From NCBI GenBank assembly GCA_014872805.1, contig WKFN01000012.1, positions 1 to 64,000 on the forward strand: 64,000 nucleotides of DNA, written 5' to 3'. The translations under genes were made by a program, and so were the position numbers. This DNA is from Opacimonas sp014872805 (GTDB taxonomy: Bacteria; Pseudomonadota; Gammaproteobacteria; Enterobacterales; Alteromonadaceae). The notes below the pieces were generated by a model that saw only the letters and a list, made by a program, of their open reading frames with translations, had not been told where the DNA came from and did not search any database. This document shows positions 26,920 to 35,718 of this stretch, piece by piece (position 1 is the stretch's first letter; every line of letters starts with the position of its first letter).

Positions 26920-27308
26920 AATGCCACCCCTATGATTAATGTTAGAGCAATCCACGCGCCAATGACGATTTGCGCGCTCTTGTTACCTGATTCCAGCTCT
27001 TCCCAGTGTCCCATATCCATGATTGCATGACGAACACCGCCAAGAATATGATAGGTTAAGGCTGAAATTGTGCCGATGGTAATGAACTTACCTAAAAAAC
27101 CGTTCATTGCTGCTTGTACGTCTGCAAAACCTTGGGCTGAGCTCAAAGAGACTGCCCACGCTGCAATAACAAACAACAAAGCAAAAAACATCGCAACACC
27201 TGTTACACGGTGTAAAATCGATGAAATAGCAGACGGTGGAAATTTAATCGTATTTAAATCTAAATTTACGGGTCTTTGCTTTTTCACAATAACTTGCCTA
27301 TTTCTCAT
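26913..27308 (-). CDS. sdhC: Succinate dehydrogenase cytochrome b556 subunit
   Basis: First gene of sdhCDAB. It begins MRNRQVIVKKQRPVNLDL, close to the E. coli N-terminus (VKKQRPVNLDL). The quinone-site signature SSILHRVTGVAMF lies near 29-41 and the haem His in YHILGGVRHAIMDMG near 87-101. There are three membrane spans. A GTG at 27285-27287 with an AGG about 10 bases upstream is an alternative start giving 124 residues. The upstream 412 bp is shared with divergent gltA. Confidence 0.96.
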   Translation of the reverse strand: MRNRQVIVKKQRPVNLDLNTIKFPPSAISSILHRVTGVAMFFALLFVIAAWAVSLSSAQGFADVQAAMNGFLGKFITIGTISALTYHILGGVRHAIMDMGHWEELESGNKSAQIVIGAWIALTLIIGVALW

Positions 27309-27414
27309 TCGTAGGGATTTTTAACATTGACGTTACATTCAAACGTATTACATAGATGTTTGTAAATTTAACGTTAATTGCTATAAATCGTTGTTTCATC
27401 CAAAAAACCACAAA

Positions 27415-27431
27415 TGTTAACCATTTGTTAA
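27415..27431. promoter_or_regulatory. Candidate ArcA direct-repeat site upstream of sdhC
   Basis: Two TGTTAA hexamers start 11 bp apart (27415 and 27426). ArcA of E. coli recognises such repeats at one helical turn and represses sdh and gltA when oxygen is low. The position, about 107 bp upstream of the sdhC start, suits this. Binding is inferred; arcA itself is not in the window. Confidence 0.45.
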
Positions 27432-27612
27432 ATTTTTGTAAGCCAGATATATTCCTTCAACATCCTATACACTTAGCAATGTAAGTATACCGAGGGCATT
27501 ATACAATTACAATTTTCTGTGTCTAGTTAAGACATTAGTAGCAAAGTAAATGATAATGAACAGTATAATAAATGGCAATTTACACCATTTATTAAGGAAA
27601 TTGTCATAAAAA

Positions 27613-27641
27613 TTGACTTAATGTTACTTTACCCTTACAAA
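27613..27641 (+). promoter_or_regulatory. Candidate sigma-70 promoter of gltA
   Basis: TTGACT as -35 (five of six consensus bases), 17-bp spacer, TACAAA as -10 (four of six). The gltA ATG is 79 bp downstream. Confidence 0.4.
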
Positions 27642-27720
27642 TATGCCCCTTTGCAAAAGGTTTATTTATTTACATAACGCAGTTAAGATATGTAAAGAAA
27701 CAATCTGAGGAGAACAAAAT

Positions 27721-29004
27721 ATGGCAGTAGATAAAGCCATTCTTACTATTGGTGACAAGGAAGTAGAACTTCCAATTTTACAAGGGACTGCTGGAAATGA
27801 TGTCATCGACATTCGCACATTAGGCAGTACTGGGTATTTTACATATGACCCAGGTTTCTTAGCTACAGGTTCTTGCGATTCTTCTATTACTTTTATCGAC
27901 GGTGCTGAAGGTGTGTTACTACACCGCGGCTTTCCAATTGGTGAACTTGCTGAAAAATCAGACTATCTAGAAGTGTGTTATATGCTCCTCCACGGTAGCG
28001 CACCAACTTCTGAAGAATATAAAGAGTTTAAGAATACAATCACACGCCATACTATGGTGCACGAGCAAATCGGTAAGTTTTTCCACGGTTTCTTGAATGA
28101 TTCGCATCCGATGGCGATGTTATGTGGTACTGTTGGTGCATTATCATCTTTTTATCACAGTGATTTAGATGTTTCTTGTCCTGAGCAACGCGTGCGTTCT
28201 GCGCATCGTTTGATTGCAAAAATGCCAACCCTTATTGCAATGGCATATAAGTATTCCATCGGACAACCCTTTGTTTATCCTCGCAACGATCTTTCTTATG
28301 CTGCGAACTTCTTAAACATGATGTTCTCTGTTCCTGCCGAAGATTATCAGATCAGCCCGGCGGTTGAACGTGCAATGGACCGCATTTTCATCTTGCACGC
28401 TGATCACGAACAAAATGCTTCCACCTCAACAGTTCGTCTTGCTGGTTCTTCTGGTGCAAACCCTTATGCATGTATTGCTGCTGGTGTTGCATCGTTGTGG
28501 GGACCTGCGCACGGTGGTGCCAATGAAGCGTGTTTAAACATGCTAGAAGAAATCGGTACGGTTGACCGCATTCCTGAGTTCATTGCTCGTGCGAAAGACA
28601 AGTCTGATCCATTCCGCTTAATGGGCTTTGGTCACCGTGTTTACAAAAACACGGATCCTCGCGCCAAAGTCATGCGTGAATCTTGCCACGAAGTTCTAGC
28701 TGAATTACAACTAGACGACCCTTTACTTGATGTCGCAATGGAATTAGAGCGCATTGCTCTGTCTGATCCATACTTCGCAGAGAAGAAATTATTCCCTAAT
28801 GTTGATTTCTACTCAGGCATCGTATTAAAAGCAATCGGCATCCCAACGAACATGTTCACATGTATCTTTGCTCTTGCACGTACCGTTGGTTGGCTTTCAC
28901 ACTGGCATGAGATGATGAGCCAGCCAGGTCAAAAGATCGGTCGCCCTCGTCAAATGTACACAGGTGAAACACAACGTACTTATCAGCCAATTGACAAAAA
29001 TTAA
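27721..29004 (+). CDS. gltA: Citrate synthase (type II)
   Basis: Condenses acetyl-CoA and oxaloacetate to citrate, the entry step of the TCA cycle. It has 427 residues with the small N-terminal beta domain of the Gram-negative hexameric type (LTIGDKEVELPILQGT). Catalytic His and Asp segments are visible: LHADHEQNASTSTVR near 222-236, GHRVYKNTDPRAKVM near 305-319 and NVDFYSGIVL near 360-369. The ribosome site is GAGGAG, 8 bases before the ATG. It is divergent from sdhCDAB and closed by a strong terminator. Confidence 0.98.
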   Translation: MAVDKAILTIGDKEVELPILQGTAGNDVIDIRTLGSTGYFTYDPGFLATGSCDSSITFIDGAEGVLLHRGFPIGELAEKSDYLEVCYMLLHGSAPTSEEYKEFKNTITRHTMVHEQIGKFFHGFLNDSHPMAMLCGTVGALSSFYHSDLDVSCPEQRVRSAHRLIAKMPTLIAMAYKYSIGQPFVYPRNDLSYAANFLNMMFSVPAEDYQISPAVERAMDRIFILHADHEQNASTSTVRLAGSSGANPYACIAAGVASLWGPAHGGANEACLNMLEEIGTVDRIPEFIARAKDKSDPFRLMGFGHRVYKNTDPRAKVMRESCHEVLAELQLDDPLLDVAMELERIALSDPYFAEKKLFPNVDFYSGIVLKAIGIPTNMFTCIFALARTVGWLSHWHEMMSQPGQKIGRPRQMYTGETQRTYQPIDKN

Positions 29005-29020
29005 TTAGCTAATATTCTTT

Positions 29021-29047
29021 AAAAGCACTCTTCGGAGTGCTTTTTTT
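29021..29047 (+). terminator. Rho-independent terminator of gltA
   Basis: AAAAGCACTC pairs with GAGTGCTTTT around a TTCG tetraloop, followed by a T-run, 17 bp after the gltA stop. Confidence 0.92.
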
Positions 29048-29093
29048 ATGTTCGCTTGATAGAATTTGCACAATGCAAAAGATGGAATGAAAG

Positions 29094-29558
29094 ATGTCTC
29101 AAAATTCAAATACCCACGAACCAGAAAATTCCTATCGATTACCATTTCAAGCTTGGCTGTTAGGTGTTGCTGGACTGATTCCTTTTCTAACGATTCCTTC
29201 ATTAATTACCATTGAGTTAATCTCATATAGCCAGGGTGTGTTTTATTTTAAGCAATATTCAGCAATTATTTTATCTTTTTTAGGTGGTGTATTATGGCTT
29301 AACGCCATAATGGAGAGACATACTTCGCACATGCTTTACATTGCCATGCTACCGAGTATCTTTGGCTGGTTTGCAGTCAGCTTTTTATCCAACAATATGG
29401 CTGTTACTTTTCTAACTTTAAGTTTTGTCAGTTTAGTGTTTTATGAAAGGCAGTTTCTGTTGATTCCAAAAGATTGGGTAAAAGACTACAGTAAATTGAG
29501 AATCATACTGACCGCAGTCGTTGCGGCCAGCCATTTTGTGATGACGATTCTGGATTAA
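29094..29558 (+). CDS. DUF3429 family membrane protein
   Basis: A 154-residue protein with about five hydrophobic segments. The pattern PFQAWLLGVAGLIPF near 18-32, then YSAIILSFLGGVLWLNAI and MLPSIFGWFAVSF, fits the DUF3429 family of inner-membrane proteins with unknown function. A GGAAT ribosome site precedes the ATG. It stands alone between gltA and the convergent manC. Confidence 0.75.
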   Translation: MSQNSNTHEPENSYRLPFQAWLLGVAGLIPFLTIPSLITIELISYSQGVFYFKQYSAIILSFLGGVLWLNAIMERHTSHMLYIAMLPSIFGWFAVSFLSNNMAVTFLTLSFVSLVFYERQFLLIPKDWVKDYSKLRIILTAVVAASHFVMTILD

Positions 29559-29580
29559 CCGTAAAAGTTGGAATCAAAAA

Positions 29581-31002
29581 TCAGCTTTTGCTACGACCAT
29601 AACGATCAGACAAACGCACAATATCATCTTCGCCAAGGTAGCTTCCTGATTGCACTTCAATTAATTCCAGTTCAATTTTGCCTGGATTTTCTAAAGCGTG
29701 TACCTCACCAATCGGAATATAGGTAGATTCATTTTCTGAAATCAAAAGCGTTTCATCACCTAAAGTCACCTTCGCAGTGCCTGAAACCACAATCCAATGC
29801 TCTGCGCGATGATGATGCATTTGTACAGATAGCTTTTCACCTGGCTTGACTCTGATGTGTTTAACTTGAAAACGCTCGCCATTATCTATCGAATCGTAAC
29901 TTCCCCAAGGACGGAATACTTCTCTGTGGAATTGGAATTCTGGACGAGATTGCTCCTTGAGTTGATTGACAATAGTTTTGATATCTTGAACCGCATCACG
30001 TTTAGCAACCAGAACAGCATCTTTGGTTTCAACCACTACCATGTCATCACATCCTACTAGCGTAACTAGACGCCCTTCTGCATTCACGTAATTGTTGTGT
30101 GACTGTGTGGCCATGACATCCCCCACGAACGCATTGCCAGAAGAGTCTTTTTCTGCCACATCCCATAAAGATGACCACGCCCCCACATCAGACCAACCGG
30201 CTTGTAACGGAACCATGGCTACATTTTCTGCTTTTTCCATGACGGCATAATCAATCGAATCGTCTGGAGAAACAGAAAATTCCTCAGCTGCAACCCGAAT
30301 AAAGTCTAAATCTTGTTCAGCCCCTTCAAGTGCCCTCTCGCAAGCAAGAAGAATTTTAGGTGAATGGATCTTCAATGCGTCTAAATATGCCTGTGCTTTG
30401 AACATAAACATACCCGAGTTCCAGTAGTAGTCTCCACTTTGCACATAATCTTGTGCCGTTGCCAAATTGGGTTTTTCGACAAACTGCGCTACTTGATAGC
30501 CCAATAACGTTTCTTTATGTGAGACTGAACTACCGCTTTTGATATAACCATATCCTGTATGGGGTGTTTCTGGTACTACCCCAAAAGTAACCAAATAATT
30601 TTGTTCAGCAAGCGTACGGGCTTTAACTAAGGCCTGATGAAACACCTTTTCATCTCGAATCAAGTGATCGGCAGCCAATACCAACAACATGGGGTCGTGA
30701 GCATTTTGTACCGCTTGTAGGGCGGCCAGGGCAATCGCAGGCGCTGTATTTCGCCCAATAGGTTCTAGGATAATGCCTTGATGCCGATGATTGATCTGAC
30801 GCAGTTGTTCCGCCACCAAAAAACGATGCTCTTCATTGCAGATAAGTAATGGCGCAGAAGTACCACTCACAGGCAAACGCGTAAGGGTGTCCTGTAACAT
30901 GCTTTGTTCAGAAGTGAGTTTCAAAAATTGCTTAGGATAAGCAACTCGAGACTTGGGCCACAGGCGACTACCTGAACCACCGGCTAAAATAACAGGGATC
31001 AT
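29581..31002 (-). CDS. manC: Mannose-1-phosphate guanylyltransferase / mannose-6-phosphate isomerase
   Basis: Bifunctional enzyme making GDP-mannose for surface polysaccharides; 473 residues, typical of the ManC/AlgA/CpsB type. The nucleotidyltransferase domain begins with LAGGSGSRLWPKSR near 6-19 and has FVEKPNLATAQDY near 174-186. The C-terminal cupin domain carries the isomerase motif VQMHHHRAEHWIVVSGTAKV near 392-411. No neighbouring sugar-nucleotide genes are present, which is unusual because manC often sits in polysaccharide clusters. Confidence 0.95.
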   Translation of the reverse strand: MIPVILAGGSGSRLWPKSRVAYPKQFLKLTSEQSMLQDTLTRLPVSGTSAPLLICNEEHRFLVAEQLRQINHRHQGIILEPIGRNTAPAIALAALQAVQNAHDPMLLVLAADHLIRDEKVFHQALVKARTLAEQNYLVTFGVVPETPHTGYGYIKSGSSVSHKETLLGYQVAQFVEKPNLATAQDYVQSGDYYWNSGMFMFKAQAYLDALKIHSPKILLACERALEGAEQDLDFIRVAAEEFSVSPDDSIDYAVMEKAENVAMVPLQAGWSDVGAWSSLWDVAEKDSSGNAFVGDVMATQSHNNYVNAEGRLVTLVGCDDMVVVETKDAVLVAKRDAVQDIKTIVNQLKEQSRPEFQFHREVFRPWGSYDSIDNGERFQVKHIRVKPGEKLSVQMHHHRAEHWIVVSGTAKVTLGDETLLISENESTYIPIGEVHALENPGKIELELIEVQSGSYLGEDDIVRLSDRYGRSKS

Positions 31003-31080
31003 TGTTGTATTCCTTTACTCACAAATGTCTTTAAAGTGAAGTCAATCAGTCGCATATTCGCCAAGTCATCGAGACAATTT

Positions 31081-31902
31081 TTATGTCAGTTGTCCATTTT
31101 GATAATCGGTAATAGCCTGACGGATTTCGTCTTCAGTATTCATCACAAATGGTCCATATTGCACGATTGGCTCATTAATTGGCTTGCCACTGACAAATAT
31201 AAACTTTGCCTCACTTTCTACATTAACACAGATTGTTTCACTCAGCGAAAGTACTGCACAAACACCCCTAGTGATTGTTGTAGTGGCAATGTTGACTTCA
31301 CCATCATATACGTAGATAAAACCGCTTTGTTCAGGATCTGTATCGGCATGAAATTCCTGTTTTTGAGTCAAATGTACATCCCAAAACTGAGGTTTGACTG
31401 CTGTTGTATTCACAACTCCGTCAATATTGTGACACTGGCCAGCTAACACTCTCACTTTACCCGCTTCTAAAATAACCTCTGGAATCATTGAGCTAGGAAT
31501 ATCTTGATAGTTCGGCTCACTCATCTTTTGGTGCGCGGGCAAATTGACCCACAATTGAAACCCACGCAAAACGCCATGCGTTTGTTGGGGCATTTCTTCA
31601 TGAATAATTCCTCTGCCTGCGTTCATCCACTGCAAACCACCGTCTTCGATTAGACCCGAGTTTCCGACTGAATCCTTATGCCCCATTTTGCCTTGCAACA
31701 TATAAGTAACAGTTTGAAAGCCTCTATGTGGATGAGGCGGAAAGCCAGCAATATAATCTTGCGCAGAATCTGAACCGAATTCATCGAGCATTAAAAAAGG
31801 ATCGAGTCTTGGTAATAAAGGCTGCCCAATAATTCGTTTTAGTTTTACACCTGCTCCATCTTGGGTAGCAATGCCTTGAACTGTGTGAGAAATTGTCGTC
31901 AT
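31081..31902 (-). CDS. Pirin family protein
   Basis: A 273-residue bicupin. The N-terminal metal-binding motif is clear: FPPHPHRGFQTVTYMLQG near 54-71, then a Gly/His-rich GRGIIHEEMP near 97-106. Bacterial pirins are Fe-binding; some have quercetinase activity and others act on metabolic enzymes, so no precise role can be given. It stands divergent from tcdA. Confidence 0.9.
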   Translation of the reverse strand: MTTISHTVQGIATQDGAGVKLKRIIGQPLLPRLDPFLMLDEFGSDSAQDYIAGFPPHPHRGFQTVTYMLQGKMGHKDSVGNSGLIEDGGLQWMNAGRGIIHEEMPQQTHGVLRGFQLWVNLPAHQKMSEPNYQDIPSSMIPEVILEAGKVRVLAGQCHNIDGVVNTTAVKPQFWDVHLTQKQEFHADTDPEQSGFIYVYDGEVNIATTTITRGVCAVLSLSETICVNVESEAKFIFVSGKPINEPIVQYGPFVMNTEDEIRQAITDYQNGQLT

Positions 31903-31966
31903 ACGTTCCTTTTCGGTTTTGGCCTGTGATAAAATATCAACAGTTTATTAGATTATACGCAATTTT

Positions 31967-32731
31967 ATGCAAAAAGAACGCTTTGGTGGTGTCGCTCGAT
32001 TGTACTCTGAAACGAGCTTAGACAAATTTCAAAATGCGCATGTAATGGTCATTGGCATCGGTGGCGTAGGTACCTGGATAGCAGAAGGACTTGCCCGCAG
32101 TGCGATTGGTGAAGTGACCTTAGTTGACTTAGACGATATTTGTGTAACCAATACTAACCGCCAGATTCATGCGTTACAACACACCATTGGACAGCCTAAA
32201 GTAAGTGTAATGGCTGAACGTTTAAGAGATATAAATCCAACCATAAAAGTAAACGAAGTAGAAGATTTTGTGCTACCAGAGAATGTTCAAGAGTTGGTCC
32301 CAAAAGATGGACGCTTGGTTGTAGACGCTTGTGATTCTATATCCGCCAAGGCTGCCGTTATTGCGCATTGCAAACGCTTCAAGATCCCAGTGATTACCAT
32401 AGGTGGTGCTGGGGGACAAACCGACCCTAGAAAAGTCACCACAGGTGACTTAGCGAAAACGATTCAGTGCCCTTTAAGTGCCAAATTACGCAGTGAACTC
32501 CGTAGGCAGTATCACTTTAGCAAAAACCCCAAGCGACGTTTTGGTGTAGAGTGTGTTTACTCTACAGAACAACTCAAATACCCCCAACCAGACGGTTCTG
32601 TTTGCCCAACAAAATCATTACAAGAAGGCTCTACTCGATTGGATTGTGCCAGCGGTTTTGGCGCAAGCGTAGCGGTCACTGCGACATTTGGCTTTGTTGC
32701 AGTATCTAGAATTCTTGACAAGATTCGTTAA
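31967..32731 (+). CDS. tcdA: tRNA threonylcarbamoyladenosine dehydratase
   Basis: E1/ThiF-like enzyme that cyclises t6A37 to ct6A in tRNAs. It has 254 residues. The ATP loop is GIGGVGTWIAEGLARSAIGE near 26-45, followed by VDLDDICVTNTNRQIHAL and VDACDSISAKAAVI near 122-135. The C-terminus has SGFGASVAVTATFGFVA. The length fits; E. coli TcdA has 268 residues. The stop overlaps the convergent DedA-like gene by 4 bp. Confidence 0.93.
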   Translation: MQKERFGGVARLYSETSLDKFQNAHVMVIGIGGVGTWIAEGLARSAIGEVTLVDLDDICVTNTNRQIHALQHTIGQPKVSVMAERLRDINPTIKVNEVEDFVLPENVQELVPKDGRLVVDACDSISAKAAVIAHCKRFKIPVITIGGAGGQTDPRKVTTGDLAKTIQCPLSAKLRSELRRQYHFSKNPKRRFGVECVYSTEQLKYPQPDGSVCPTKSLQEGSTRLDCASGFGASVAVTATFGFVAVSRILDKIR

Positions 32732-33354
32732 CTTTTTTTATTTTTTATATCCAAAACAATAGCAACTACTAACCAAATAAATAAAGCAGCAAAAATAAAG
32801 TAAGTATTTTCTGCTAACTGCATAATTTCTTCACTTAAAATTGCAGTACCTGCTATCAACAATAAATAATATGGTAAATTCAATAATCCGGCTAACCAAA
32901 CGACCTTCCAACTTTGCCCCTTAGCGCCTTGTGAGACCATAAAAAAAGCTAAAGAATTTATATGAATCATTGCTAAAAGTAAGTTTTTTAAGGTAATTTT
33001 TTTATTTTTAGAGTTATCTTGCATCTGTCTTCTGCCCAGTGCAAAGTTAACCACAGACCCTAATGTCGCGGCCAATACCATGGCGATAGTTAGATAAGCA
33101 ATTCCCTTTAAATCAGGTTCTGAGCCAACTACTAATAACACTGCAAAAAATTGTCCTGGAAAATAAAAACCAACAAATACGATTGCTTCTAATAATATAA
33201 TTAGGAATATTAAAGCATAAAAATAATCGCCAATTTGTCCATTAATGACTTGCAAAGTAGTGAAACCTGAGGGGATAATTGAAAAGTGTGTTAGGACTTG
33301 TATGAGAGATAGCGCTATCAGCGCAGACAAAGGAAGGATAAATCCATATTTCAT
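32728..33354 (-). CDS. DedA/SNARE-associated-type membrane protein
   Basis: A 208-residue protein with about five hydrophobic segments. The central part VGFYFPGQFFAVLLVVGSE, followed by AYLTIAMVLAATLGSVVNF and LGRR, resembles the re-entrant and G-x-x-x-N-F-x-L-G-R region of DedA family proteins (envelope lipid homeostasis). It is more divergent than the usual DedA/YohD, so the family call is tentative. Its codon use is more AT-rich than its neighbours, with many Asn/Lys codons. Confidence 0.6.
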   Translation of the reverse strand: MKYGFILPLSALIALSLIQVLTHFSIIPSGFTTLQVINGQIGDYFYALIFLIILLEAIVFVGFYFPGQFFAVLLVVGSEPDLKGIAYLTIAMVLAATLGSVVNFALGRRQMQDNSKNKKITLKNLLLAMIHINSLAFFMVSQGAKGQSWKVVWLAGLLNLPYYLLLIAGTAILSEEIMQLAENTYFIFAALFIWLVVAIVLDIKNKKS

Positions 33355-33471
33355 TAAACGTAACTCGCAAACTCATTTGTAACTAATTTTACGAGTCAAA
33401 ATACGTTTCAGATCGCAAGGATGTGTATGAATGATGAACGAATATGCAAACAATAACCAAGGGGACAATGG

Positions 33472-34371
33472 ATGAGTTACCGTCCAAAAACCACACTCGA
33501 ACAGTGGCGGATTTTGCAAGCAGTTGTGGACTATGACGGTTATGCAAAAGCTGCACAGGCCCTGAATAAAAGTCAATCATCACTGAATCATGCAGTGGCA
33601 AAATTACAGTCCGTATTAGGCGTACAACTTCTTGAAATCCGCGGCCGCAAAGCCTATTTAACCGAGGCTGGTGAAGTCATGTTGCGTCGTTCTCGATATC
33701 TGACTGAGAACGTTGAATCACTTGAGAACCTCGCAGAAAACATCAATCAAGAATGGGAGCCAGAGATCACTTTGGCCGTCGATTTAGCGTTTGATAGAAA
33801 CCTGCTCTACCCCGCATTACAACAATTCATCCCTGAATCTCGAGGATCACGTCTAAAAATAATCGATACGGTTCTAACCGGGACCATTGATGCAATCACC
33901 GACCACTGGGCTGATTTAGTCATCTCGCATCAGGTGCCTGTTGGATACTTAGGGGAACCCTTAGTCGATATGCCTTTTGTGGCTGTATGTCATCCTCAAC
34001 ATGCCATTGCACGCATGCCAAGTCCTATTGATGCCGAAGCATTGATGCAGCATTGTCAAATCGTCATCAAAGACACCTCCAATAAACCACAAGAACAATC
34101 CGGTTGGTTGCGCTCTGAAAACCGCTGGACTGTTTCTCAATTCGATACAGCAATTGATTTGTTATTACAGCAAATTGGGTTTTGTTGGTTACCATTACAC
34201 AAGGTGTCAAAATACATTGAGAATGATGAGCTTTATGTACTTAATATCAATGGTTCGACACACAAACGACTCAGCTCGTATCTTATCACTCCCCAACCAG
34301 ATAATATTGGCCCAGGCACTCGTTTGTTATCTGATTTGATATTGGCACAAAAACAAATTTCGATAGCTTAA
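33472..34371 (+). CDS. LysR-family transcriptional regulator
   Basis: A 299-residue regulator. The N-terminal winged helix-turn-helix is typical (LEQWRILQAVVDYDGYAKAA, then LNKSQSSLNHAVAKLQ, near 9-45), followed by the linker helix and a periplasmic-binding-like effector domain. An AAGGGG ribosome site lies upstream. Its divergent neighbour is the DedA-like gene. Downstream is a broken gene of the same strand, which may once have been its partner or target. The effector is unknown. Confidence 0.9.
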   Translation: MSYRPKTTLEQWRILQAVVDYDGYAKAAQALNKSQSSLNHAVAKLQSVLGVQLLEIRGRKAYLTEAGEVMLRRSRYLTENVESLENLAENINQEWEPEITLAVDLAFDRNLLYPALQQFIPESRGSRLKIIDTVLTGTIDAITDHWADLVISHQVPVGYLGEPLVDMPFVAVCHPQHAIARMPSPIDAEALMQHCQIVIKDTSNKPQEQSGWLRSENRWTVSQFDTAIDLLLQQIGFCWLPLHKVSKYIENDELYVLNINGSTHKRLSSYLITPQPDNIGPGTRLLSDLILAQKQISIA

Positions 34372-34397
34372 ATATTTGTAAAGGGACATAGATTACA

Positions 34398-34798
34398 ATG
34401 GAACAAGTAGAACTCGAGCAGATCACGCAATAACCTGCTCAATATTCGGTCAATATTACACTCAACGAATTTCAAATTACCCTTGATTATTCTATCTCGT
34501 CAATCTCATTAGTTGATGATGTTTTGTTAAGCTTTGTCGACCGTTACTAAGCAAATCCAAACAGACCAAGCGGTATTTACCATTGCCAAGGTATATGGTG
34601 CGTATTTAGGTGAAGTAGTTACTAGGTCATTTTGGTGGACAGTGGCACCTAGCTAATGAAACTATTGCCACTGTTGTAATCGAAAAAAACGACAGATCTT
34701 TTGCATTTTCCGGGATCTGTTACGAACGTTTAGTAAAAGATCCCAATATCAGCGTTTTGAATGACTTTATGCTCGCCTTTGGGCAATCAGAAAGTTAA
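34398..34798 (+). pseudogene. Decayed hypothetical gene with one nonsense codon and two frameshifts
   Basis: A ribosome site (AAGGGA) and ATG at 34398 open a frame that stops after 11 codons, then continues in the same frame with PAQYSVNITLNEFQITLDYS and on to LLSFVDRY before a second stop near 34550. The sequence carries on in another frame as KQIQTDQAVFTIAKVYGAYL, and in a third frame as GHFGGQWHLANETIATVVIE through to a stop at 34796-34798. Three protein-like segments in three frames in order are best explained as one broken gene of about 130 codons. Family not recognised. Its end overlaps the convergent hydroxylase stop by 4 bp. Confidence 0.75.
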
Positions 34799-35640
34799 CT
34801 TTGATTCGCGGATTGAGCCGGTTGTGTTGGAGTCTCAGGCTTAGTGCGCGGGGTTTTATATAAAGGCCAAGCCAGCTGCTCTTTCCAATTTGCTCTGCGC
34901 ATCCCTTCTACTCCGTAACTGGCTGGGTATTGACGAGTAATCTTTGCCGTACCAAACAAAATATCCCAAAAGAAGAACATATTGCCATAATTTCCTTTGT
35001 AATTGGTTGCTGGATCGTCTTTGCGCAAACCGTGATGGCCACTATGGGTTGAAGGAGTAGAGATGACTCGTTCAAGCACCCACATGACAGGATTGAGTAC
35101 TGGGATTTTATAAAGCGCTTGATCCCATTTCCATTCCGCATGTGCCCCCATAATAATGGTTAATTTAACCACCAAATAATACGCATATATCCATCCTAAT
35201 CCCATGTAAATTAGAATACCAGAGAACCAAATAGACGGCATCATCGCGTAATAAAAAATGTTATTGCGAAACACAATACGCACACTCATATACTTGGCAT
35301 TATGATGCGCACGATGCAAATTATACAATGGAATAAACGTATGACTGGCTCGATGCCACCAGTACTGCATCATGTCGTCGAAGACAAATAAAAGACCGAG
35401 CTGAACAAACACCGAGGTGCCAACTAACACACCTTCCATGTCAGGAGCGACCACACTAGCCAAAGCACCAGCACCAAATAATACCAGTGGCTGGGTCAGC
35501 GCAAACAATACAATTGTACTGATGAATTCTACTTTGCCATCATCGGCGACTTCTGATTCCTTGCGAAACAGGCGTCCTTTAAATGCTTCCATCAAGGCAA
35601 AGCCAATAAATACACACAATATAGCGACTTGGTAAGACAT
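34795..35640 (-). CDS. Sterol desaturase/fatty acid hydroxylase family protein
   Basis: Membrane-bound di-iron oxygenase family, 281 residues, with several membrane spans. The eight-His signature is present: HRASH near 97-101, HRAHH near 109-113 and HSGHHGLR near 198-205, with HAEW between them. It probably hydroxylates a lipid; the substrate is not known. The ribosome site is AGGAGA. The divergent Crp/Fnr-type regulator 78 bp away is a plausible controller. Confidence 0.9.
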   Translation of the reverse strand: MSYQVAILCVFIGFALMEAFKGRLFRKESEVADDGKVEFISTIVLFALTQPLVLFGAGALASVVAPDMEGVLVGTSVFVQLGLLFVFDDMMQYWWHRASHTFIPLYNLHRAHHNAKYMSVRIVFRNNIFYYAMMPSIWFSGILIYMGLGWIYAYYLVVKLTIIMGAHAEWKWDQALYKIPVLNPVMWVLERVISTPSTHSGHHGLRKDDPATNYKGNYGNMFFFWDILFGTAKITRQYPASYGVEGMRRANWKEQLAWPLYKTPRTKPETPTQPAQSANQS

Positions 35641-35718
35641 ATCATTCTCCTATTCTTGTATTCATTGTAGAGTTAGGTATGATGACAAAAAATATATTAA
35701 TATAGTTTTATTAAAAAA

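Larger units (their letters stand above)
27309..27720. promoter_or_regulatory. Divergent sdhC/gltA regulatory region
   Basis: AT-rich, 412 bp, with no convincing gene on either strand. It must carry both promoters. On the gltA side TTGACT (27613-27618) and TACAAA (27636-27641) are 17 bp apart. On the sdh side TGTTAA occurs at 27415 and 27426, a spacing of 11 bp typical of ArcA direct repeats, and another GTTAAT lies at 27373-27378. Confidence 0.6.

Noticed and set aside
26917..26955. Longer sdhD start at 26955
   Set aside because: It has no ribosome site and would overlap sdhC by 43 bp, whereas the GTG at 26919 has AGGGG upstream and gives the usual 115 residues.
27551..27570. Fur-box-like sequence (TGATAATGA) in the sdh/gltA gap
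   Set aside because: Only one good GATAAT-type hexamer is present and the symmetrical half does not match, so it is too weak to call.
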